Shown: piece after piece, positions 16,894 through 25,153 of the stretch
Position numbering within the stretch: the first letter of the stretch is position 1
Layout: every line of letters begins with the position of its first letter
DNA from: Brevundimonas sp.
Lineage (GTDB): Bacteria > Pseudomonadota > Alphaproteobacteria > Caulobacterales > Caulobacteraceae
Direction: 5' to 3'
Assembly: GCF_029945885.1 (NCBI RefSeq)
Contig: NZ_JAQSDK010000026.1
Span: 1-64,000 of the forward strand
Length of the DNA stretch: 64,000 bases
Made by a program: the position numbers and the translations under genes
Notes under the pieces: model-generated
The model's database searches: none
The model's input: only the letters and a program-made list of their open reading frames with translations
Told to the model about the DNA's origin: nothing

Positions 16894-18213
16894 TCACGAG
16901 GTTGAGGCGGCCGGCGTGAGATCCAGGCGCAGCGAGCGGTTGATGCGGACGGCGTCGGGCTCGTGAACGCCGGCGGCGTCGGCGTAGGCGCGCCAGTCGC
17001 GGACGCGGCCGGCGATCGCCTGCACCATGCCGAGGGTCTTGCGGCGCTTGAAACCGCAGTGGGCGCCGAAGGCGACCAGGTCTTCGAGCGTGAAGCCGTC
17101 GCGCTTGCCGTTGAAGGTCATCTGGTGGGTGCTGGTCCAGGGGCCCGACGGATTGTAGGCGTAGCCGACGTCGAAGGCCGGGGAGAGCCGCCAGCCGCCG
17201 GAGCGGTCCATCAGGAAGGCGATGTTCTTCACGTGATCGTCCTGGTTGCGGATGAACAGGTTGAAGACGGCGCGGCGGAACTGCTGCTCGATATCGGCGG
17301 CCCCGAGGCCGAGCAGGCGGAGGGTCTCGACGGCCTGTTCGTAGCTGTAGGCGCCGGCGGCGTTGAAGTCGAAATGCCGGAGCGCGCCGAGGGACTGCAT
17401 GTGCAGCTTGCGGCCGTCCGGCGTGCGGTCGAAGCGCCGGGTCATGAAATGGCTGCGCCCGCCCTCGTGGTGCAGGCGGCATTCGGCCATGTCGATGCCG
17501 ACGTCGGCGGCCATCCTGGAGAAGGCGTATTCGATCAGGCCGAAACCCTGCGGATCGGCCAGCTCCCTGTCGCGGTTGTTGCTGACGCCGTCGAACTTCA
17601 TCAGCCAGTAGGAGAAGCCTTCGCCCGCCGGGGCCTGGCCGGAGCGGAACTCGCCGGTCTCCTCGTTCCAGGCCAGCACAGCCTTGGCGCGGGCGCCGCC
17701 GGCGGAGGTGCCGACCCGCAGAATCTCCTCGAGGGTGTCGTGGTCGTCCTCGCCCGATAGCACGCCCTTCATGTCCTGGCGCATGGACAGGACCTGGTTG
17801 GCCAGATCGACCAGGGCCTCGATCTGCAGCCGGCGCGAGCGGCGGGCGGCCTTCATCAGGGTGGGATGGAACTCCAGCGCGCCCATGCCGCGGGCGCCGA
17901 TGTAGCAGAGCCGTTCGACCGGGTTGAACGACCGGACGTCACGGCCCTGCCGGGCCAGCCAGGCGTCGATCAGGGCGTTTCCGTATTTGTCGGGCAGGGA
18001 GTCGGCCAGCAGGCCGGGCAGGCCCTTGAAGGCGTCGCGGGGCAGTTCGGGAAAGGCGTAGGGGGCCAGGCTCGGCGGCATCACCAGCGGGGAGACGGCG
18101 ATGCGGCTGGCGACGAACTCGGGGACGTACTGGAACACCGCATGGTCGCGGTCCTCCAGCCAGCTGACCGCGCCGATGTCGCGGCCCCACAGGCGGATGG
18201 TGGCGTCGGTCAC
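16894..18213 (-). CDS. hipA: HipA-family serine/threonine kinase toxin
   Basis: A 439-residue HipA kinase. The start is the GTG at 18213, overlapping the hipB stop (GTGA). Kinase motifs: GTSAGGARAKAVLAW for the nucleotide loop (about residue 150), FNLFIRNQDDHVKNIAF with the catalytic N-x-D pair (about 300), and SPAFDVGYA for the Mg-binding Asp. In the family it phosphorylates an aminoacyl-tRNA synthetase and stops growth unless bound by HipB. It forms a two-gene operon with hipB inside the transfer region, so it probably stabilises the element. Confidence 0.9.
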   Translation of the reverse strand: MTDATIRLWGRDIGAVSWLEDRDHAVFQYVPEFVASRIAVSPLVMPPSLAPYAFPELPRDAFKGLPGLLADSLPDKYGNALIDAWLARQGRDVRSFNPVERLCYIGARGMGALEFHPTLMKAARRSRRLQIEALVDLANQVLSMRQDMKGVLSGEDDHDTLEEILRVGTSAGGARAKAVLAWNEETGEFRSGQAPAGEGFSYWLMKFDGVSNNRDRELADPQGFGLIEYAFSRMAADVGIDMAECRLHHEGGRSHFMTRRFDRTPDGRKLHMQSLGALRHFDFNAAGAYSYEQAVETLRLLGLGAADIEQQFRRAVFNLFIRNQDDHVKNIAFLMDRSGGWRLSPAFDVGYAYNPSGPWTSTHQMTFNGKRDGFTLEDLVAFGAHCGFKRRKTLGMVQAIAGRVRDWRAYADAAGVHEPDAVRINRSLRLDLTPAASTS

Positions 18214-18557
18214 TGGTCGTCTTCCCAGGTCCAGGGCGTGGCGGGGCCCCCGGCGCCCGCGCCGCTGGCGCGCCGGCGTTCGCGCCCGGCGGCGATGCGC
18301 ACCCGGTCGACCGGCCGGATGTCGGCGGGCGGGGCGAGGGCCTCCAGCCGGTCCCCCAGGCCGAGCGCTTCCAGCACCCGGATCAGGGTGTCGAGGGAGA
18401 CGTTTTCTCCGGCCTCGAGCCGGCGCAGGGTGTTGAGGGCGACGCCAGCGTCGTCGGCGAGCTGGCGCTGGGTCAGGTTGCGGTTCAGCCGCTGCGCCGC
18501 CAGACGGTCGCCCAGTTGCTCCGCACGGGTCAGGAGGGTGGCTTCGGCGGTTGACAT
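18210..18557 (-). CDS. hipB: HipB-like XRE antitoxin
   Basis: A 115-residue XRE-type helix-turn-helix protein with LGDRLAAQRLNRNLTQRQLA followed by GVALNTLRRLEAGENVSLDT, then a Pro/Arg-rich tail. It is the first gene of hipBA, overlapping hipA by 4 bases. HipB binds palindromes in its own promoter and neutralises HipA. The inverted repeats at 18613-18696 just upstream are the likely operators. Confidence 0.88.
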   Translation of the reverse strand: MSTAEATLLTRAEQLGDRLAAQRLNRNLTQRQLADDAGVALNTLRRLEAGENVSLDTLIRVLEALGLGDRLEALAPPADIRPVDRVRIAAGRERRRASGAGAGGPATPWTWEDDQ

Positions 18558-18612
18558 TCAAGAACCCTCATACGGGTGTTTGTCGGCAGTATGAGCTATT
18601 ATCGCTAATGTA

Positions 18613-18696
18613 TGGGTGCTTATGGTTTCGATCAAGAGAGAATATATAAAGGCCCATACATGGGTGATTCATGGCGTTAGGGATCATAAGCACCCA
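18613..18696. promoter_or_regulatory. Perfect 12-bp inverted repeat upstream of hipBA
   Basis: TGGGTGCTTATG (18613-18624) and CATAAGCACCCA (18685-18696) are exact reverse complements separated by 60 bases. Further half-sites CATACGGGTG and CATACATGGGTG occur nearby. The region is AT-rich against the surrounding GC-rich coding, as expected of a promoter with cooperative HipB sites. Function inferred from position. Confidence 0.6.
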
Positions 18697-18735
18697 GTTA
18701 TGGATATTTGCGGACCATCCCGAGCAACCCGCCCG

Positions 18736-19422
18736 TCAGCGTTTGCGGCGCCTGTCAGCATCCGGGCGGTCCCTTGTCGGCGACCGTTCGAGGTCCGGCG
18801 GCGGCCGGAACGCATGGCCGCGTTCGAGGTGGGCCGCGGCCCGCGCCCAGGCGCGTTCGAGCAGTCGCGTCCGCGCCGCCGGATCGGCGACCAGGGTCTG
18901 GACGGCCGCGGCGGCCAGCCGCATCCGGGCTTCGAGCGGCGGGGACGGGACGAACGGGCGCTCGGTGGGGCGTGGGCGATCGGGGTCCCGGGCGGTGGTC
19001 CGGGCCCCGCCCGCCTGGCGGTCCCGTTCGGTGGGGCGATAGCCCTGAACCGCGATGTCCATGGCCTGGGCCTGGACCCAGACCTCGCGGCGGAAGGCCG
19101 GATCGCCCTCGACGCGGACCTGAGTCCAGCCGCGATGGCGCGCGATCGTGAGCATGTCGGCGACGACGTCGGGATAGGCGCTGGCGGCCGTCAGGGCCCG
19201 GCCCGCGTCGCGGAAGGCCGGCGCGTCGGCGCGGTGGTCGCGAAAAAAGCGCTCGGCCCGGCCGCGGCCGTCGTGTTCGATCAGATAGCGGTCGAGGATC
19301 GACGGCGGCAGGTCGCCCTTGATGCGCGAGACCGTCGCGCGGTCCGGGCCGGCCGGCGTCAGCCGGCTTTCGGCGGGCGCGTCCCGTTCGGGTTTGTCGG
19401 ATGAGGGCGCGGCGGCGGCCAT
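18736..19422 (-). CDS. LPD7-domain protein of the transfer operon
   Basis: A 228-residue protein whose centre (DRYLIEHDGRGRAERFFRDH, then ASAYPDVVADMLTIARHRGW and VWVQAQAMDIAVQGYRPTE) matches the LPD7 domain commonly fused to relaxases or other large plasmid proteins. Here it stands as a separate gene, last in the virB-virD4 operon, its ATG overlapping the virD4 stop. The separate short relaxase and LPD7 protein may together do what a fused relaxase does elsewhere; this is inference. Confidence 0.7.
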   Translation of the reverse strand: MAAAAPSSDKPERDAPAESRLTPAGPDRATVSRIKGDLPPSILDRYLIEHDGRGRAERFFRDHRADAPAFRDAGRALTAASAYPDVVADMLTIARHRGWTQVRVEGDPAFRREVWVQAQAMDIAVQGYRPTERDRQAGGARTTARDPDRPRPTERPFVPSPPLEARMRLAAAAVQTLVADPAARTRLLERAWARAAAHLERGHAFRPPPDLERSPTRDRPDADRRRKR

Positions 19423-21290
19423 CAGCGGTCACGCGTGGGATCGAGGGCCGGGGCGGGCGCGCGGACGCCCGCGTCGATCATCCGGTCCAGCCAGTCGCCC
19501 ACCGCCGCCTCGTCGGCGCCCGGCGCCGGCGGGGGCGCCCCCTCCGCGGCGAAGGCGCGGGCGATGGCGTCGAACTCGAACATCGCAGTCTCGTCGGCGG
19601 CGGGGACGGGATCGACCGGCTCGGGGGTGGGCGGATCGACGCGCGGCGCGACGGGGACGAGCGGCGGTGGGCGGCGGCGGCGGACAAAGACGCGCTCGCG
19701 CCAGGAGACGATCTTGCGCCCCCGAGTCGGCGGCAGGCCGGCCTTGAGCACGATGAGGTCGCCGGGCGGCAGCTGCATCAGTTCCTGCGGCAGCATCAGG
19801 GCGCGGCGCTGGTCTGAGGCGGTGGTGCTGCGCCGCCCCGGGGCCAGGCCCGTGGGCCGGCTGCGGCTGCGGGCGCTGTAGGTGTAGAAGCCGAGCCGCT
19901 CGCTGAGGTCCTGGGCGACCTTGAGCTCCTTGGGGGCGAAGACGACCTCGACGCCGCAGTTGGTGAGGATTTCCTCGGCGACGTCGGGGCCATAGAGGGC
20001 GCGCAGCTGGGACGGGCTCTGGATCACCGGCAGCAGGCGCAGGCCGTAGCCGGCGACGAAGGAAAAGGCGTGGGCGAGGACCGGCGCGGGGCCGAGGCGG
20101 GCGAACTCGTCGAGCAGCACCAGCGCCGGCCGGTCGCCGGGGCCGGGAAGGGCGCGGCTGTTGAGATCGACGAGCTGCTGGAACAGCAGGCTGTAGAGCG
20201 GCGCGACCCGCTGCATATTGTCGGGGGCGGCCCCGAGATAGAGGGAGATCCCGCCGCGGCGCAGGGCGCGCAGGTCGAAGTCGCTGGCGGCGGTGGCGGC
20301 GTCCACCGCCGGGTTCAGCCACAGGCCCATGCGGGTGGTGATGGTCTGGCGCACCGAGGCGAAGGTGTTCTCGCCGGCGCTGCAGAAGTCGGTCAGGGCC
20401 GAGACGCAGGGGCCCGACAGCGGCCGGTCGGCGCGCCGCCGTTCGGCGATCAGGGCCGGAAACCGCGTGCGCGGATCGCCCCGGGTCAGCTGGCGGAAGA
20501 TCTCGCCGAGGGTGAAGGGCAGGGCGGGGGTTTCGGCCACGAAGGCGCCGACGCCGATGAAGCCGATGCGGGCCGCTTCCGACCAGAAGGGGTCGGCGTG
20601 GTCATGGCCGGGGAAGAGCATCACCGCCATCCGCTGCAGTTCGTCGAGCACGATCTCGGGCCGGTCGCGCGCGACATGGCCGAGCGGGTTGTAGCGAGCC
20701 GTGCGGCCGTCGAGGGCCAGGGGGTCGAACATCAGCACCCTCTGGCCTGAGGCGGCGCGAAAGCCGGCCGTGGCCAGAAAGTTCTCGCGCTTGATGTCGA
20801 GCACGACGACCGAGCCGGGCCAGGCCAGCAGATTGGGGATGACCACGCCGACACCCTTGCCGGTGCGGGTCGGGGCGTAGACGATCACATGCTCGGGCCC
20901 GTCCGAGATCAGCAGGCCTCCCCCGGCGCGCCCCAGCACAACGCCCTGTCGCGCCCGCAGGCCGGCGCGGCGTTGCTCGCCCGCCGTCGACCAGCGCGCG
21001 GCGCCGTGCAGGGGGCGGCGGCGGTTGGCGATGCCGACGACGATGAGGATCAGCAGCAGCAGGCCATGCCCGGCCGCGCCGATGCGCAGCCAGCGGCGCA
21101 CCAGCGGATCGTCGCGATAATACCAGAACCAGCCGGGGACGCGGGCCAGGTCGATATCCGCCTCCAGTCGGCCGAGGCCGGCGAGGGCGACGAGCGCGGT
21201 TCCCGAAAGCGCGATCGCCAGCAGGGCGGCGAAGGCGAGGGCGACGAGGGCGGCCCTAGCCGCGGGGCTGACGCTTGCGAGCCGGCTCAT
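19422..21290 (-). CDS. virD4: Type IV coupling protein (VirD4/TraG)
   Basis: A 622-residue inner-membrane ATPase that delivers the relaxase-DNA complex to the channel. Two N-terminal membrane segments (about residues 12-38 and 72-90) precede the Walker A APTRTGKGVGVVIPNLL (about 145). Walker B is ALVLLDEFARLG (about 375). The Pro-rich C-terminal tail is variable in the family. Start ATG at 21290; its 5' end overlaps virB11 by 35 bases and its 3' end overlaps the LPD7 gene. Confidence 0.93.
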   Translation of the reverse strand: MSRLASVSPAARAALVALAFAALLAIALSGTALVALAGLGRLEADIDLARVPGWFWYYRDDPLVRRWLRIGAAGHGLLLLILIVVGIANRRRPLHGAARWSTAGEQRRAGLRARQGVVLGRAGGGLLISDGPEHVIVYAPTRTGKGVGVVIPNLLAWPGSVVVLDIKRENFLATAGFRAASGQRVLMFDPLALDGRTARYNPLGHVARDRPEIVLDELQRMAVMLFPGHDHADPFWSEAARIGFIGVGAFVAETPALPFTLGEIFRQLTRGDPRTRFPALIAERRRADRPLSGPCVSALTDFCSAGENTFASVRQTITTRMGLWLNPAVDAATAASDFDLRALRRGGISLYLGAAPDNMQRVAPLYSLLFQQLVDLNSRALPGPGDRPALVLLDEFARLGPAPVLAHAFSFVAGYGLRLLPVIQSPSQLRALYGPDVAEEILTNCGVEVVFAPKELKVAQDLSERLGFYTYSARSRSRPTGLAPGRRSTTASDQRRALMLPQELMQLPPGDLIVLKAGLPPTRGRKIVSWRERVFVRRRRPPPLVPVAPRVDPPTPEPVDPVPAADETAMFEFDAIARAFAAEGAPPPAPGADEAAVGDWLDRMIDAGVRAPAPALDPTRDR

Positions 21291-22263
21291 GCCAGACCTC
21301 CGTCATGCGGAACCGGCCGTCGATCTTCTTCATCTGCACCACCACGTCGACGAGCAGATGAAGCAGGGCGCGGATGTCCTCGCGCGGCAGGTCGCGTCCG
21401 CCCTCGGACTCGCGCACCAGCAGGGTGAGCTGCTCGAAGGCCAGGGCGGCGGAGTCCGCGTGCACCGTGGTGATCGAGCCCGGATGGCCGGAGTTGACGT
21501 TGCGCAGATAGAAGAAGGCCGTGCCGTCGCGCAGTTCCTGCAGCAGGATGCGGTCCGGCCGCATGCGCAGGGCGCTCTCCAGCAGCGCCTTGGGGCCGAC
21601 CCGGGCCAGGCCCTGTCCCTCCTTCGAATAGAGCAGGTGGACGACATTGCGGTGGGGGACGGTCAGTTCGCGGGTGTCCTCTATGGTCAGCAGCCGCTCG
21701 TGGGCGGGGATCAGCTCGACCAGTCCCTTGGCGAAGGTGGTCTTGCCCGACCCCGTCGCCCCGGAGATCAGAATGTTGCGGCGGCCCTCGACGGCGAGGC
21801 GGAAGAATCCGGTCCAGTCGCCGGCGGCCCGGCGTTCGATCAGGGCGGCGTCCACATCGTCAACGCCGCCGACGTCGGCGGCGCGCGTGTCGGCGAACAG
21901 GCCGGCGGTCTCGAAGTCGCTGAGGCCCATGCGCCGGTGCGATGGCTTGCGGATCGTCAGGGACACGGTTCCGGCGGGCGCCGCGGGCGGCAGGACGATC
22001 TGGCAGCGGGCCTCGCCGGGCAGGACGGTGGAGCAGATCGGCCGTTCGGCGTCGACGTCCTGTTTGGTGTAGGCGGCGGCGGCGACCGCCAGGGTGCGCA
22101 GCCAGGGCTCGGTCAGCCCGGGCGTCTCGTGCCAGCGCCAGCCGCCGGCCTGTTCGACCCCGACCTCGCCCGGACGGTTGATCACCACTTCGGTCACGTC
22201 GTCCGGCTCGAGAAAAGGCCGCAAGGGGGCCAGATAGTGATCGAGGACCGATGTGTCGTCCAT
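21256..22263 (-). CDS. virB11: VirB11 traffic ATPase
   Basis: A 335-residue hexameric secretion ATPase on the cytoplasmic face of the channel. The start at 22263 overlaps the virB10 stop. Walker A is ILISGATGSGKTTFAKG (about residue 170), the Asp box is LLTIEDTREL, Walker B-like is RPDRILLQELRD, and the His box is SGHPGSITTVHADS. Length is normal for the family. Confidence 0.93.
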   Translation of the reverse strand: MDDTSVLDHYLAPLRPFLEPDDVTEVVINRPGEVGVEQAGGWRWHETPGLTEPWLRTLAVAAAAYTKQDVDAERPICSTVLPGEARCQIVLPPAAPAGTVSLTIRKPSHRRMGLSDFETAGLFADTRAADVGGVDDVDAALIERRAAGDWTGFFRLAVEGRRNILISGATGSGKTTFAKGLVELIPAHERLLTIEDTRELTVPHRNVVHLLYSKEGQGLARVGPKALLESALRMRPDRILLQELRDGTAFFYLRNVNSGHPGSITTVHADSAALAFEQLTLLVRESEGGRDLPREDIRALLHLLVDVVVQMKKIDGRFRMTEVWHEPARKRQPRG

Positions 22264-23414
22264 CACCGGGCCCGCAGCCGGTAGACCCCGGAGAAGTCGA
22301 GGTCCTGGGCGACGAAGATGGAGACCTCCGCGCCCTGGGCCTTGCGCAGGGTCGGCGGGATGCCGACCGAGTTCTGCAGCGCCACGGCGGCGGCGTCCGA
22401 CGGGACGCGGGCGGTGGATTGAACGCCGCGGTCCTCGCCGGCGGCGGCCTGGACGCCGTCGTCGACGATCGACAGCAGCAGGGCCCCGCCGAAGCGGTCC
22501 CAGAAATGGGCGTCCACCGACCCGTCGAAGCCCGCGCGACCGAGGGCGTCGGCGGCGGGGGAGGCGAGGGAGACGGCGACGCCGCCGGGGGTGACGGCGC
22601 GGGTCCACAGCACGAACAGCCGTCCGCGGCCCGGCTCGAGCCCGCCGCGGTACTCGCCGAGCACCCGGCTGCCCCGCTCCATCAGGACGACGGCGCCGTT
22701 GTCGGACCAGACGTCGCTCGGCAGGACGCAGCTGACATAGCCGGGCGTGGCGCTATCCATTGCCGTCTGCAGCACGCACGGGACGCTGGTTCCGGCGGTC
22801 AGCAGCAGGTTGCGGTGGGGCAGGCGGCCGGCCTGGCTCAGGGCGATCGGGCTGACCCGGCGCAACTGGTCGAGCGAGGAGGGGTCCGCCACCCGATCGT
22901 CCGCCCGGGCCGGGGCTCGCGCGGGCCGCTCCGGCGTCGTGGACCCGGCCGGGCCGGGCCGACTGTAGGCCAGGACCGGTGCGCGGCGGGCGCTTTCGGC
23001 CAGCGCCTGGCGCTCGTCCGCGGGCGAAGGTCCGCCCGCCGGGACCGGGTCGGACGTTCGCGCGCCGTCCAGCGCGGGGATGCGGTCCGCTTCGTCGATC
23101 AACAGCGGCGCCGAGGGATCGGAGGCCGCCTCGCTCAGCAGCGGCGGATCCACGGGGCGGCGCGCCGGCTCGAACGGAGTCGACGGGCGCACCGGTTCGT
23201 CGGCGGACGCAGGGTCGCGGCGGCCGGCGTCGCCCCGGTCCCATGTGGCGAACAGGAAGACGCCGCAGCCCAGGGCCAGGGCGGCCAGGGCCGTCATCTT
23301 GCTGTGTCGCCCGCCGAGCCGACCGGCGATGGGCGAGACGCCCCGGTCCTGGACGGGCTCAGGACCGTCCGCACCCGGCGGCGGTTCGGACGGCGAAGGG
23401 TGTTCATGTGTCAT
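22263..23414 (-). CDS. virB10: VirB10 channel protein
   Basis: A 383-residue protein spanning both membranes. A cytoplasmic N-terminus precedes one inner-membrane helix (MTALAALALGCGVFLFATW, about residue 40-58) and a Pro-rich periplasmic linker. The conserved C-terminal TrbI/VirB10 beta-barrel domain contains LLLTAGTSVPCVLQTAMDS, GRLFVLWTRAVTPGG and FDGSVDAHFWDRFGGALLLS. The start at 23414 overlaps the virB9 stop by 4 bases. Confidence 0.93.
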   Translation of the reverse strand: MTHEHPSPSEPPPGADGPEPVQDRGVSPIAGRLGGRHSKMTALAALALGCGVFLFATWDRGDAGRRDPASADEPVRPSTPFEPARRPVDPPLLSEAASDPSAPLLIDEADRIPALDGARTSDPVPAGGPSPADERQALAESARRAPVLAYSRPGPAGSTTPERPARAPARADDRVADPSSLDQLRRVSPIALSQAGRLPHRNLLLTAGTSVPCVLQTAMDSATPGYVSCVLPSDVWSDNGAVVLMERGSRVLGEYRGGLEPGRGRLFVLWTRAVTPGGVAVSLASPAADALGRAGFDGSVDAHFWDRFGGALLLSIVDDGVQAAAGEDRGVQSTARVPSDAAAVALQNSVGIPPTLRKAQGAEVSIFVAQDLDFSGVYRLRAR

Positions 23415-24235
23415 GGCCGGTCTCCGGCGGGGGCGCGCTCGACGACGGGGGAGGCGGTGCCGGTCCCGACGGCCCGGCCCCGCCCGTCCCGGGCCTCGTT
23501 GAACAGGCACAGGACCGAACGGCCGCGGCGCAGGCGCAGGCCCCGGGGGACGCCGTGGATGACGACGAACTCGCCGCGGACGTCATAGGGGACGAGGCGC
23601 TCGCCGCCGTCCTCGCCGACCTCGAACAGAGCCGGCACGGCCTGGTTTCCGGGGAAACGCAGAACGGTGAAGCTGCCGTTGTCGCTGACCTCGGACGGCT
23701 GCAGGGCGGGATCGCCCTGGGCCGACCAGGCCAGATTGCGGGGGCCTTCGAGCGCGCCTCGCGCCAGTTCGAGTCCGATCAGCCGGGTTTCGGCGGCGCG
23801 GGCCGCCGCGGCGAGCGCCCCGGCGGCGGCCGTCTGGTCGTCGCCGGGATAGCGGAAGCGGATCTGCCAGGCGACGGGGCCGCGCGCGTCGGGGTCCCGG
23901 GCCTGGAGTTCGAAGGCGTAGTGGCGCGCCTCGCCATCGCGGTCGGTGACCACCAGCAGATTGGTGGCCGGGTGGCGTTCGCGCGGCTTCAGGAACAGGA
24001 CCGAGCCCTCGGCCGCGACCTCCCAGGCCACGCTGTCTCCGATGGCGGCGTGACGGATCGTCTCCCGGGGCGAGAAGATGATCTGGGTCGCGGTGCGCCA
24101 CGCCCCGGAGACCGGATAGACGGCGCCCGGCTCATAGGCGACCTCGCGGACGCGGGGATCGGTCGGCGCCTGGGCCAGAACGGGCGAGGCGACGGCGAGG
24201 AGGGCGGCGGCGAGGGCGGCGGCGGGAAATCTCAT
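23411..24235 (-). CDS. virB9: VirB9 outer-membrane complex protein
   Basis: A 274-residue secreted protein with a clear signal peptide (cleavage after VASPVLA). The N-terminal domain has the VirB9/CagX pattern IIFSPRETIRHAAIGDSVAW and LLVVTDRDGEARHYAFEL. The C-terminal beta domain (SFTVLRFPGNQAVPALFEV, VIHGVPRGLRLRRG) packs with VirB7 and VirB10 in the outer-membrane core. It overlaps virB8 and virB10 by 4 bases each. Confidence 0.92.
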   Translation of the reverse strand: MRFPAAALAAALLAVASPVLAQAPTDPRVREVAYEPGAVYPVSGAWRTATQIIFSPRETIRHAAIGDSVAWEVAAEGSVLFLKPRERHPATNLLVVTDRDGEARHYAFELQARDPDARGPVAWQIRFRYPGDDQTAAAGALAAAARAAETRLIGLELARGALEGPRNLAWSAQGDPALQPSEVSDNGSFTVLRFPGNQAVPALFEVGEDGGERLVPYDVRGEFVVIHGVPRGLRLRRGRSVLCLFNEARDGRGRAVGTGTASPVVERAPAGDRP

Positions 24236-24915
24236 CGGATGACCTCCGGATCGGCGCGATAGGAGACCACCTGGAAGCCGAGCGGGTTTCTCAGCCGGTC
24301 GGCCTCGGTCATCGGCGCGCGGGTGTAAGAAAAGGCGATGGTGGCGATCCAGTCGCTCTCCACCGTCTGCCGGGCCTGGCGGACCGTGCGGCGGAAGCGG
24401 ACGTTGGCGACCTCGTCATTGATGAAGCCGATGGCGCGGATGGCGATGACCGCCTCGCCGTCGGGACCGTAGAGGTTCTGCGGGCTCTGCGGATTGGAGC
24501 CTCGGTAGAGGTCGGCCCAGCGGCGCTGTTCGGCGGGGCCCGAAAGGATCGACACCAGGCGGAAGGCGTCCTCGGCGGCGGGATCGAGGTAGCCCTCGCG
24601 GGCCCTCACGTACTGGGCGAGGAAATATTTGCTGACGGCCTCGTCGTAGCGCGCCGGCCCATCCTCGCCGGACAGGCCCCGGACGACGTCGACCGCGCCG
24701 GTGGCCTGGTCGACGCGGATGACGAAGGGTTCGGTCGTCTTCAGCGGGGTCAGCAGGGCGACGGCGAGGGTGGCCGACGCCGCCAGGGCCGTGGCGGCGC
24801 CGGCCGCGATCCAGGCGAGGCGCCGCGAGCGCAGGGCCTCGGCGAGCCGGTCCTGGTCCCAGCGCCGCGCCTCCGCGAAATAGCGTTTCAGCTCGGGTGA
24901 GGGGGCGCCGGTCAT
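24232..24915 (-). CDS. virB8: VirB8 inner-membrane assembly factor
   Basis: A 227-residue bitopic protein. A short cytoplasmic region (YFAEARRWDQDRLAEALRSR) is followed by a membrane helix at about residues 32-54 and a periplasmic NTF2-like domain with the VirB8 pattern YDEAVSKYFLAQYVRAREGY. The start at 24915 overlaps the small lipoprotein gene upstream. VirB8 nucleates channel assembly. Confidence 0.92.
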   Translation of the reverse strand: MTGAPSPELKRYFAEARRWDQDRLAEALRSRRLAWIAAGAATALAASATLAVALLTPLKTTEPFVIRVDQATGAVDVVRGLSGEDGPARYDEAVSKYFLAQYVRAREGYLDPAAEDAFRLVSILSGPAEQRRWADLYRGSNPQSPQNLYGPDGEAVIAIRAIGFINDEVANVRFRRTVRQARQTVESDWIATIAFSYTRAPMTEADRLRNPLGFQVVSYRADPEVIR

Positions 24916-25151
24916 GCGCAGCCTCCCGACGCGTCCCCGGGCGACGTCGGCGCCGGGGCCGGCGCCGGGGGGGACGCGGCCGGCGGGGTGGGGAGGACCG
25001 GCGCCGGCGCCGATGGCGAGAGCAGGATCGAGCCGTGGGGATTGGCCGGGCGGCGGGCGGCGCCGTCGCAGACCGGCAGGTCGGGACGGGCGAGGCCGGC
25101 GCAGCCGCCGAGCGCGGCGCAGGCGAGCATCAGGATCAGGCGATGGGACAT
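24912..25151 (-). CDS. virB7: VirB7-like small lipoprotein
   Basis: 79 residues with a lipoprotein signal MSHRLILMLACAALGGC and a Pro/Ala-rich mature part ending in Cys. There is no sequence motif beyond the lipobox; the VirB7 assignment rests on size, lipobox and position between virB6 and virB8, where VirB7 anchors the VirB9-VirB10 core. The usual VirB7 partner motif is not apparent, so the call is positional. Confidence 0.6.
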   Translation of the reverse strand: MSHRLILMLACAALGGCAGLARPDLPVCDGAARRPANPHGSILLSPSAPAPVLPTPPAASPPAPAPAPTSPGDASGGCA

Positions 25152-25153
25152 GG

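Noticed and set aside
16894-18561. A longer hipA reading of 555 residues starting upstream
   Set aside because: The added N-terminus is Arg/Pro-rich and is the shadow of hipB in another frame; the GTG at 18213 gives the normal HipA start.
22251-24262. Long plus-strand frames across virB9-virB10
   Set aside because: They are antisense shadows; the overlapping minus-strand virB genes have clear family motifs and coupled starts.
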